Source: Collinsella sp.
Lineage (GTDB): Bacteria; Actinomycetota; Coriobacteriia; Coriobacteriales; Coriobacteriaceae
Direction of reading: 5' to 3'
DNA: 64,000 nt
Assembly: GCA_019424965.1 (NCBI GenBank)
Contig: JAHYYL010000007.1
Location: 19,832 to 83,831 of the forward strand
Part shown: piece by piece, positions 8,298 through 15,365 of the stretch
Layout of the letters: every line of letters begins with the position of its first letter
How positions within the stretch are numbered: the stretch's first letter is position 1
Notes under the pieces: model-generated
What the model was told of the DNA's origin: nothing
Seen by the model: the letters and a program-made list of their open reading frames with translations, nothing else
The model's database searches: none
Program-made: the position numbers and the translations under genes

Positions 8298-9053
8298 CTA
8301 TTTGCTAGCTTTCGACGAGCCACCGCTCGCCTTTTGGTATTCGTCCTTAAAGGCCTTGAACATACCGCGCGTCTTGCCGAGCTGCTTGCCCAGCGCGCGA
8401 CTGCCCTTGTCCACGGCGACCGAGCCCTTGTCATCGAGCACCTTGGCGCCCTTCTTGACCTTATCGCCCACCACGACGCTTGCCTCGGCAGCCTTTGCGG
8501 CGGCGCCGCCCGAATACCCGAGCGACTTGACCTCGTCCGAAACGATCATCGCGCCGTCCGCATAGCCGCGCAGCATCGTCGGCGGCATCTGCGTGTCGCC
8601 CACCAACACACTCGAGGCAGTGCCGGCGGTCACGTAGAACGTCTGCACGACACCCGAACGCGGCTTGAACTCTACATCCGAGCAATAGCCCACGACATCG
8701 CCCGACTCCGTGCGCACGTCCATGCCAACCCAGATAATGCAGTCGTCCAGGTTGATGTCGAGACGTTTGGCCGCAGCGGCATCGTAGGTGCCCTTGACGT
8801 CGTCAACTGCGATGGCGCCCTCGTAGACGCCAATGGCATCGAGCGCCACAAAACGGTCGGGGCGCTCGATCATACCCGCGATATCGGACTGGCGAACCAT
8901 AAAGCCCACCACGCGCGTACCGCCCGGGGTAAAGACCGGAAAGTGAATCTTGCCGAGCTTTTTAGGGCTGCGCGGCGTGCCATCTTTTTTGGTGCGCTTA
9001 TCCTCGGTAGGCTTGCGATAGATCTTGGCGCCGACAAAATCCCCGGCGCGCAT
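8298..9053 (-). CDS. PRC-barrel domain protein
   Basis: A 251-residue, probably cytosolic protein. Two PRC-barrel-like halves are visible: one around residues 5-75 (RAGDFVGAKIYRK to GTRVVGFMVR) and one around 105-165 (DDCIIWVGMDVRTESGDVVG). The C-terminal 70 residues are Lys/Ala/Gly-rich and look unstructured (VKKGAKVLDDKGSVAVDKGS). PRC barrels are small beta domains found in RimM, photosynthetic reaction centres and many actinobacterial proteins of unknown role, and no enzymatic function can be assigned. Its start overlaps the stop of the YtxH-like gene (TAATG), so the two are translationally coupled and probably act together. A link to the envelope is suggested only by the YtxH partner. Confidence 0.75.
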   Translation of the reverse strand: MRAGDFVGAKIYRKPTEDKRTKKDGTPRSPKKLGKIHFPVFTPGGTRVVGFMVRQSDIAGMIERPDRFVALDAIGVYEGAIAVDDVKGTYDAAAAKRLDINLDDCIIWVGMDVRTESGDVVGYCSDVEFKPRSGVVQTFYVTAGTASSVLVGDTQMPPTMLRGYADGAMIVSDEVKSLGYSGGAAAKAAEASVVVGDKVKKGAKVLDDKGSVAVDKGSRALGKQLGKTRGMFKAFKDEYQKASGGSSKASK

Positions 9054-9448
9054 TATGCCTCGGTCGAAGGCTCCGCGGCCTCGGTGTCGGCCTCAACGGC
9101 GTTTTCGACCACGACATCGGCGGCGGGCGTCACGTTGCCGCCCGAGATGGCGTCGTTGAGCTGCTCCCGCAGCTGGTCCATGCGCTCGCGGGCAAGGTCG
9201 ACCTTGGCACGCAGGTCATCGGTCTTGGCGTCGACCATCGGGCCAAAATCGTTGACCGCGGCACGGGCCCCCTCGGCACCGTGCTCGTAGGTGTCGCGCA
9301 TGTTATCCCAGGCGTCGTTGGCGATATCGGCAGCCATGGCGCGGGTCTCGGCGCCCGAGCGCGGAGCCAGGGCGACGCCGATGATGGCGCCGGCGGCAGC
9401 ACCGAAGAGCGCACCCGAGATAAAGTTGAAAGTCTTACCCATGTTCAT
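9053..9448 (-). CDS. YtxH-like membrane-associated protein
   Basis: A 131-residue protein with the YtxH/gas-vesicle-like pattern: a short N-terminal glycine-rich hydrophobic helix (FISGALFGAAAGAIIGVALAP, about 8-28), the characteristic APRSGAETR turn, and then an amphipathic, probably coiled-coil helix to about residue 105 with an acidic, low-complexity end. Family members are small and general-stress-associated in Bacilli; the function is unknown here. AGGAG lies upstream of the first ATG (9448); a second in-frame ATG two codons later is an alternative start. It is the first gene of a two-gene unit with the PRC-barrel gene. Confidence 0.75.
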   Translation of the reverse strand: MNMGKTFNFISGALFGAAAGAIIGVALAPRSGAETRAMAADIANDAWDNMRDTYEHGAEGARAAVNDFGPMVDAKTDDLRAKVDLARERMDQLREQLNDAISGGNVTPAADVVVENAVEADTEAAEPSTEA

Positions 9449-9578
9449 TCCTCTCCTGCGGGCACCTCGGCGCCCACCGTTTGAATGCTGTCCATTATAC
9501 CCGCAGCACAGCGCTTGCCGTCTTGCTCATCTGCGTACGGTAAAGGCGCAGGTACATGATGGTGATAAGCGGGTGAGC

Positions 9579-10358
9579 CTACTCCTGCGGCATGGCAGGC
9601 ATGGCCACCGTGGCGGCCGGGTCCTCGCCGGCGCCGTCAACGAGCGGCAGTACTCCCTCGTGCGCGGGGGCAACCGGAGCCGTCGCGGCGCCACCGTAAA
9701 CGGCAGTGGGGGCCTCGTGGCTCTCGGCGGTCGCGCCCTCGGTGTCGATTGCCTCCTGCGGCTCGTCGTCAAAGCTCGGGACGCCCCGGGGCTCCGCGGG
9801 CTCGGGCTCGGGCTCGGAAGCCGCCTCGGCAGGAGCCTCGTCGACAGGATCGACGGCAGCCTCGGCAGGAGCCTCGGCCTCGGCGCGCATGCCCAGCACC
9901 AGGTTGCGCAAACCCGCAACCGTACCGTCCACATCGGGAGCGGGCTGGTCGGCATGCAGATAGGCCCAATCCATCATAAAGGTCGCCGAAGACAGCGCGC
10001 CGATGGCCAGCGCGTCGTCGGGACACGAAAGCTCAACCTCAAAGACACGCTCGTCGTGCTCGCTCACGCGAGTGCGGCCGCACGAAATGCTGCCGGCAAG
10101 CCCGGTCTCGTTCATGAGCTCGACTGTCACGTGCTCCAGCAGATGGCAAAGCTCGGTCTGGCCCATGCAGTCCTGGAATTCGCGACCGGAATCGCCCAGG
10201 CACAGATGCTTGGCAATCGCGGGCACCAGGTAATACACGCGCGCCGTGGCCTCGATGTCCTCCGAGGTCATAAGCGGCATGCCGGGGTTCACCAGCACAT
10301 GCGCGCAGATCTTGTCCTCGCTGACGGTGACCTTAAGGATGTTGAACAGGCCTGCCAT
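9579..10358 (-). CDS. Protein with cyanophycin-synthetase-N-like domain and acidic tail
   Basis: A 259-residue protein in two parts. Residues 1-150 are a compact domain with the pattern CHLLEHVTVEL followed by a GRTR turn (residues 71-97). This resembles the N-terminal domain of cyanophycin synthetase and related ATP-grasp enzymes, which carry H-x2-EH-x3-EL and GxTR motifs. Residues 150-259 are low-complexity Ala/Glu/Pro sequence. The catalytic ATP-grasp and Mur-ligase domains of cyanophycin synthetase are absent, so no cyanophycin synthesis should be inferred. The resemblance is from memory of the motif and needs a profile search. GGAGAG precedes the ATG. It lies 24 bases after the CorC/HlyC-type gene and is probably co-transcribed with it. 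Confidence 0.6.
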   Translation of the reverse strand: MAGLFNILKVTVSEDKICAHVLVNPGMPLMTSEDIEATARVYYLVPAIAKHLCLGDSGREFQDCMGQTELCHLLEHVTVELMNETGLAGSISCGRTRVSEHDERVFEVELSCPDDALAIGALSSATFMMDWAYLHADQPAPDVDGTVAGLRNLVLGMRAEAEAPAEAAVDPVDEAPAEAASEPEPEPAEPRGVPSFDDEPQEAIDTEGATAESHEAPTAVYGGAATAPVAPAHEGVLPLVDGAGEDPAATVAMPAMPQE

Positions 10359-10382
10359 AACTCTCCTCTACTCTTCCTTGCC

Positions 10383-11756
10383 CTACTCGTCGCCGTCATG
10401 CGGGTCCGCAGAACCCGCGCCCGACGCCGCCGGCTTATCTGCCGAGGGCTCGGAATCCTTCTTATCGGTTTCGGCCGGAGCGATCACGCGAATGAGCGAG
10501 ATGCGCTGGCCACGCATCGACTGCACCTTAAACTTGTACCCCGCGACCTCAAACACCTCTCCGATGTCGGGCACCGAGTCGCAAAGCTCCAAAATCCAGC
10601 CGGCGATGGTCTCATAATCATCGCTTTCCTCGAGCGGCCAACCAAGCTCAATCGCGTCATCGCACGAAAAACGCCCATCGACGAGCCACTCGCGGCGCGA
10701 AAGGCGCGTGAGGTACTTGTTGTCGGGGTCGAACTCGTCCTCGATCTCGCCCACGATCTCCTCGACGATGTCCTCGATGGTGATGATGCCGGCCGTGCCG
10801 CCGTACTCGTCCACGACCACTACGATCTGGTCGTGCGAGGTCTGCATCTCGGACAGCAACGGCAGGATGTCCTTGGTGTCGGGCACAAAGGTGGCGTCGC
10901 GCAAAAAGTCGGCGATGGGCTGGTCGCCCTTGCCGTCGAGCGAAGGCTGGATCAGATCCTTGATGTGCGCGATGCCGGCGACGTTGTCGGGATCCTCGTG
11001 ATAGACGGGGATGCGGCTAAAGCCGGTCTGGCGCATGGTGGACAGCACGTCGGCGACCGTCTCGTCGTCCTCGCACATGGTGGTGTCCACGCGCGGCACC
11101 ATGACCTCGCGGGCAACGGTGTCGCCCAGGTCGAAGATCTCGTGGATCATGCGCTTTTCCTCGTCGAGCAGGTCGTCCTGCTCCGAGACCATGTACTTGA
11201 TCTCTTCCTCCGAGACGTTTTGGCGGTCGTCGGCGCTTTTAATGCGCAGGATGCGGGCCAGGCCATCAGAGCAAGCGCCGGTCAGCCACACGAGCGGACG
11301 GGCGATCTTTTGAAACACCGAAAGCGGCCCCACGACCTGCTTGGACACGCCTTCGGCATTGGCCAGGCCGATGCGCTTGGGCACGAGCTCGCCAATCACG
11401 ATAGACACGAAGGCGACCGCGACGGTGATGATGACCGGCGCCAGGCCGCGCGCAATGGCAGAGAGCGGCGTGATGCCAAAGCTCATGAGCCACGTGGCAA
11501 GCGGGTCGGACAGGCTCGTCGAGGCGACGGCGGACGAGGCAAAGCCCACGAGCGTGATGGCGACCTGGATGGTGGCAAGCAGCTGGTCGGAATCGGCGGC
11601 CAGCTTAATGGCGCGCTCGGCGCGCTTGTCGCCTTCCTCGGCATCGTGCTCCAGCACGGCGCGCTTAGCCGTGGTGAGAGCCATCTCGGACATAGAGAAG
11701 TAGCCGTTGATGAGGGTCAAAACGAGGGTAGTGATAAGGGAGATGGCTATGTCCAT
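10383..11756 (-). CDS. CNNM/CorC-family membrane protein (DUF21, CBS pair, CorC_HlyC)
   Basis: A 457-residue protein with the full family layout: a DUF21/CNNM membrane domain with about four helices (1-190, starting ISLITTLVLTLINGYFSMSE), a CBS pair (about 210-330, including VPRVDTTMCEDDETVADVL and VVVDEYGGTAGIITIEDIVEEIVG), and a C-terminal CorC_HlyC domain (about 345-430). It ends in an acidic/Ser tail. CNNM/CorC proteins take part in Mg2+ or Na+/Mg2+ transport and homeostasis; the hemolysin name is historical. A GGAGG lies about 15 bases upstream of the ATG, so the start is not strongly supported. The downstream gene at 9579-10358 is probably in the same transcript. Confidence 0.85.
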   Translation of the reverse strand: MDIAISLITTLVLTLINGYFSMSEMALTTAKRAVLEHDAEEGDKRAERAIKLAADSDQLLATIQVAITLVGFASSAVASTSLSDPLATWLMSFGITPLSAIARGLAPVIITVAVAFVSIVIGELVPKRIGLANAEGVSKQVVGPLSVFQKIARPLVWLTGACSDGLARILRIKSADDRQNVSEEEIKYMVSEQDDLLDEEKRMIHEIFDLGDTVAREVMVPRVDTTMCEDDETVADVLSTMRQTGFSRIPVYHEDPDNVAGIAHIKDLIQPSLDGKGDQPIADFLRDATFVPDTKDILPLLSEMQTSHDQIVVVVDEYGGTAGIITIEDIVEEIVGEIEDEFDPDNKYLTRLSRREWLVDGRFSCDDAIELGWPLEESDDYETIAGWILELCDSVPDIGEVFEVAGYKFKVQSMRGQRISLIRVIAPAETDKKDSEPSADKPAASGAGSADPHDGDE

Positions 11757-11866
11757 CGGGAGTTTCTCGAACCTCCAAGATTCGGGACGTTAGGGTAAAA
11801 CGTTGGTGGCGGATACGGCAATTGCGCCGGCGTCCAAACGAGGACGCGGGCGCGCAGGCATGGTCG

Positions 11867-12550
11867 CTAGATTACGAAGAGGATCACCGCCATGAACTGG
11901 AAGATGCTGCCGGCGAGCACCCACAGGTGAAACACGCTGTGCAGATAGCGCACGTTTTTGGCGATATAGAACGGCACGCCCACGGTGTAGCACACGCCGC
12001 CGACGGCGAGCAGGGCAAGTGCCACGGGGTTGAGCAGCGACACGAGCTCGGGCAGCTTAAAGACAACGAGCCAGCCCATCAGCAGGTAGACCAGGCCGCT
12101 TACCCAGTGCGGTTGACGCTCACGCATAAAGCACTCGAGGGCAATGCCGATAATGGCGATGGCCCATACGGCAAAGAACAGCGCAGGGCCGCCGTCGTTT
12201 GCGAGCGTGATGAGGCAAAACGGGGTATAGCTGCCGGCTATGAGCAAGTAGATGCAGCTGTGGTCGATGATGCGGAACACGCGCTTGGCGCGCGCGGGCT
12301 GAATCGCGTGGTAGAGCGTGGAGGCTAGGTATTCGAGAATAATGCTGACGCCATAGACAATCGCCGCGGCCATGTGGGCCGGGGCTCCGCCGCGCAGGGC
12401 AGCGAATACGATCAGGAGCACCAGGCCCGCGATACCCAGCAGGCAGCCGACACCATGGGTGACGGAGTTCATGATCTCCTCGCCCACCGTGTAGTGTGGA
12501 ACGGCCGCGGTCTTGGGTCGCGGCTTAGAACTGTCGCTCGAATCGGACAT
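11867..12550 (-). CDS. Hemolysin III / PAQR-type membrane protein
   Basis: A 227-residue, seven-helix membrane protein of the YqfA/hemolysin III group. Family hallmarks are EEIMNSVTHGVGCLLGIAGLVLL near the N-terminus, the Ser/His pair in ASTLYHAIQ, the DHSCIYLLIAGSYTPF segment, and a C-terminal VFHLWVLAGSIFQFMAV with the conserved His. These His, Asp and Ser residues are the candidate zinc-site residues of the PAQR superfamily. Members affect membrane lipid homeostasis or hydrolyse lipid amides; cytolysis is not established. The ATG at 12550 is chosen over an upstream TTG because GGAGG lies between them. The promoter regions of this gene and the divergent hydrolase share 12551-12736. Confidence 0.82.
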   Translation of the reverse strand: MSDSSDSSKPRPKTAAVPHYTVGEEIMNSVTHGVGCLLGIAGLVLLIVFAALRGGAPAHMAAAIVYGVSIILEYLASTLYHAIQPARAKRVFRIIDHSCIYLLIAGSYTPFCLITLANDGGPALFFAVWAIAIIGIALECFMRERQPHWVSGLVYLLMGWLVVFKLPELVSLLNPVALALLAVGGVCYTVGVPFYIAKNVRYLHSVFHLWVLAGSIFQFMAVILFVI

Positions 12551-12658
12551 GCCGGTTACATCCTCCAACGTAAAGAGTTCTCAACACTATATCAAAGCGT
12601 TTGGGTACGTGCGAAATTTGCACCATACGCGACCTTTTGTTTACCCATTCTTTGCCTG

Positions 12659-12687
12659 TTGACGCATCAACGGCGAACGTCCATAAT
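12659..12687 (+). promoter_or_regulatory. Sigma-70-type promoter of the alpha/beta hydrolase gene
   Basis: A TTGACG -35 box (12659-12664) and a CATAAT -10 box (12682-12687) are separated by 17 bases. They are 50 bases upstream of the ATG at 12737, which has AGGAGA at 12724-12729. It is the best-formed promoter in the window. Confidence 0.7.
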
Positions 12688-12736
12688 GCGCTTGCATTAA
12701 ATGTTGATGTATTAACATCTTATAGGAGAATACCGC

Positions 12737-13702
12737 ATGGCTCAAAACGCACGTTCCCATCGAAAGCTTAAGATAACCGTCGTTGTTGCGCTGGCGCTCG
12801 CTGTCGCGCTGTTCGGATTTGCCGGCAACTTTTTGTTTGACTTCGCGCTGAATCCCCGCGCGCCGTACACCATGAAGATGATGCAGGACAGCAAGAACGA
12901 CAAAGAAGGTGAGCAGCCGGATGCCGAGGACACCGAGGCGCGGGCGTGGTTTAAGGAGAACCGCAAGAGCAGCAGCCTCACCGCAGATGACGGAACCGAG
13001 CTTGGCGCTTGGTATTTTGCCGCCTCGGAGAACACCCACGATTACGCCGTCTGCCTGCATGGATATACCAACGAGCCCATCGGCATGGCCCGATACGCCA
13101 AACGATTCCATGACCGCGGCATGAACGTACTCGCACCCGCCGCCCGCGCCCACGAGCGCTCCGGCGGCGACTATATCGGCATGGGCTGGCCCGAGCGCCT
13201 CGACATCGTCGCATGGATCGACCAAATCGTTCAGGCTGACCCCGAGGCGCGCATCCTGGTCTTTGGCGAGTCGATGGGTGCGGCAACCGCCATGAACGTC
13301 GCGGGGGAATCTCTGCCCGCAAACGTGAAATGCATTATCGAGGACTGCGGATATACAAGCGTTTGGGACGAGTTTTCCCTGCAGCTCAAGGACGTGTTCG
13401 GCCTGCCCAGCTTTCCCTTGCTCGATGTAGCAAACTTGGTGTGCAACGTGCGCGCGGGCTACGACTTTCATACGGCGAGCAGCGTGGAGCAACTCAAACG
13501 CGCAACGGTTCCCATGTTGTTTATCCACGGCGACCAGGACACCTTTGTGCCGTACGACATGCTCGACCAAAACTACGACGCGTGCGCCAGCAAGGTCAAG
13601 CAAAAGCTCACCATCCATGGCGCCACCCACGCCAAGAGTGCGCGAGTTGACCCCGAGCTCTACTGGAATACGGTCGACGGCTTCCTCGACGAGTATTTTT
13701 AG
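12737..13702 (+). CDS. Membrane-anchored alpha/beta hydrolase
   Basis: A 321-residue protein with an N-terminal membrane anchor (about 11-33) followed by an alpha/beta hydrolase domain facing outward. The oxyanion region is CLHGYTNE (107-114), the nucleophile elbow is GESMG with Ser179, the acid is in IHGDQDTFVP and the catalytic His in GATHAKS near the C-terminus. The arrangement resembles the YqkD/YfhR-type extracytoplasmic hydrolases of Gram-positive bacteria. The substrate is unknown: an ester or peptide, perhaps from the envelope. It stands alone, with its own promoter upstream and a strong bidirectional terminator at 13875-13909. Confidence 0.85.
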   Translation: MAQNARSHRKLKITVVVALALAVALFGFAGNFLFDFALNPRAPYTMKMMQDSKNDKEGEQPDAEDTEARAWFKENRKSSSLTADDGTELGAWYFAASENTHDYAVCLHGYTNEPIGMARYAKRFHDRGMNVLAPAARAHERSGGDYIGMGWPERLDIVAWIDQIVQADPEARILVFGESMGAATAMNVAGESLPANVKCIIEDCGYTSVWDEFSLQLKDVFGLPSFPLLDVANLVCNVRAGYDFHTASSVEQLKRATVPMLFIHGDQDTFVPYDMLDQNYDACASKVKQKLTIHGATHAKSARVDPELYWNTVDGFLDEYF

Positions 13703-13742
13703 GCAAATAGTACGGTTTACTGGTCTATCTAACCCCTCCCTG

Positions 13743-13874
13743 TTTTCGGAAGTGCGGGGAAAATCGCGGGAAGCCCGACCAGACCACAGTTTTATCAACA
13801 ATTTATCAGGGGTTTTGTTGCCAAAAATCGGTTTGTGATCGGCGGTATTCGATTTTTCACCGCACTTCCGAAAA
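13743..13874. repeat. 15-bp inverted repeat pair bracketing an AT-rich spacer
   Basis: TTTTCGGAAGTGCGG (13743-13757) is repeated as its exact reverse complement at 13860-13874, about 100 bases apart. The right arm runs directly into the terminator stem that follows. The spacer contains no gene. It may be a miniature element inserted between the convergent genes. Confidence 0.7.
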
Positions 13875-13909
13875 GCCGCCCGTGGACGCCGTGCCCACGG
13901 GCGGCTTTT
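13875..13909. terminator. Bidirectional terminator between hydrolase and DUF362 genes
   Basis: GCCGCCCGTGG and CCACGGGCGGC form a perfect 11-bp stem with AAAA on the left and TTTT on the right, so it can end transcription from both converging genes. Confidence 0.85.
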
Positions 13910-13956
13910 GCTAACGTTGCGCTACAAAAGTGCTTGATATGTCCAATAGATAGGCG

Positions 13957-15162
13957 CTATTTGACCTCGATGAGCTCGTACTTGCTCGTGCCCAGGCCGA
14001 TCTTCTCGGCGTGTGCGATACAGGCGCGCCAGTCGGTGTCGGGATGCGTGATGCAGAAGGGGTCCTTGGCCTGCTCGCCCTCCAGATGCTCGTGGTTGTG
14101 CTCCATCTTGGCCGCACTATCGGTGAGCTCGGTGTTGGGCAGCGGCTCGGACGCCATGACGGCATCGGCACAGGCCTGGTCGATGGCGACCGGGTCGAAG
14201 CTCGCGAACATGCCGATATCGTTGACGATAGGCGTGTCGTTTTCGGGATGGCAATCGCAGTTGGGGCTGATATCCATGGCAAGCGAGATGTGGAAGCTCG
14301 GGCGGCCGTCGACGACGGCCTTGGTGTACTCGGCGATCTTGCAGTTGAGCACGTCGGCCGCAGCGTCATAGCCGGGCTTGATGCAGTCCTGGTTGCATGC
14401 CGCAATGCAGCGTCCGCAACCCACGCAGCGATCGTGGTCGATGGCGGCCACGTGCACCGTGCGGGTGTTACCGTTGGCAAGCTCGCGCTCGCGGGTATCG
14501 TCAAACGAGATGGCGTTGTGCGCGCAGATCTTTTCGCAGGCACGGCAGCCAACGCAGTGCTCGGTCGCGACGTTCGGCTTGCCGGCGGCATGCTGCTCCA
14601 TCTTGCCGGCGCGGCTGCCGCCACCCATACCCAGGTTCTTCATGGCGCCGCCAAAGCCGGCCTGCTCATGGCCCTTAAAGTGGGTGAGACTGATCACGAT
14701 ATCGGCGTCCATGAGTGCCTGGCCGATCTTGGCCTCGTGCACGTACTCGCCGCCCTCGACCGGGACGAGCGCCTCGTCGGTGCCCTTGAGGCCGTCGGCG
14801 ATGATGATCTGGCAACCCGTGGCATACGGGGTAAAGCCGTTCTGGTAGGCGGTGTCGATGTGCTCAAGCGCGTTTTTGCGGCTACCCACATAGAGCGTAT
14901 TGCAGTCGGTGAGGAAGGGCTTGCCGCCCAGCTCCTTCACGATATCCGCGACGGCGCGGGCGTAGTTGGGGCGCAAAAAGCTCAGGTTGCCCAGCTCGCC
15001 AAAGTGAATCTTGATGGCGACGAACTTGTTCTCGAAGTCGATCTGCTCAATGCCGGCGCGGCGAATGAGGCGCTTGAGTTTGTCGAGCTGGCTCTCGCGA
15101 GCATGCGTGCGCAGGTTGGTGAAGTACACCTTTGCCGGTGCTGCGGGTGCGGTTGCGGTCAT
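13957..15162 (-). CDS. DUF362 protein with two 4Fe-4S ferredoxin clusters
   Basis: A 401-residue cytosolic protein. Residues 1-190 form a DUF362 domain (AIKIHFGELGNLSFLRP, THFKGHEQAGFGGAMKNLGMG). A ferredoxin insert follows with two C-x2-C-x2-C-x3-C motifs (CVGCRACEKIC and CVGCGRCIAAC), each expected to hold a [4Fe-4S] cluster. The remainder completes the DUF362 fold (VDGRPSFHISLAMDISPNCDCH). The family is common in anaerobes and is presumed to handle electrons, but its reaction is unknown. GAGGGG precedes the ATG. It is monocistronic, ending at the bidirectional terminator. Confidence 0.85.
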   Translation of the reverse strand: MTATAPAAPAKVYFTNLRTHARESQLDKLKRLIRRAGIEQIDFENKFVAIKIHFGELGNLSFLRPNYARAVADIVKELGGKPFLTDCNTLYVGSRKNALEHIDTAYQNGFTPYATGCQIIIADGLKGTDEALVPVEGGEYVHEAKIGQALMDADIVISLTHFKGHEQAGFGGAMKNLGMGGGSRAGKMEQHAAGKPNVATEHCVGCRACEKICAHNAISFDDTRERELANGNTRTVHVAAIDHDRCVGCGRCIAACNQDCIKPGYDAAADVLNCKIAEYTKAVVDGRPSFHISLAMDISPNCDCHPENDTPIVNDIGMFASFDPVAIDQACADAVMASEPLPNTELTDSAAKMEHNHEHLEGEQAKDPFCITHPDTDWRACIAHAEKIGLGTSKYELIEVK

Positions 15163-15243
15163 AGATATATCCCCTCGGTCTATATGGCGTTACAGACATA
15201 GAGGATGGTACCCGGTGAAGTGGGGTTGAAGTCAAGCACGGCC

Positions 15244-15363
15244 ACTCATTGGGGACAGACTTAAATGAGTGCCGTCAGGGACAGTCCCTGCCAGCCCGGC
15301 CGACGAGCCGGCAATCCGACAAAGACTGTCCCCGATGACTAGTCGTTTAAGAACGTCCCCAAT
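15244..15363. repeat. Cluster of GGGGAC-type REP-like units
   Basis: Unit 15244-15270 has ACTCAT/ATGAGT ends around TGGGGACAGACTTAA. Next is an imperfect palindrome GGGACAGTCCC, and a reverse-oriented unit GTTTAAGAACGTCCCCAAT ends at 15363. The stop codon of the ABC permease begins three bases later. This fills most of the 200-base gap before the DUF362 gene. Confidence 0.75.
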
Positions 15364-15365
15364 TG

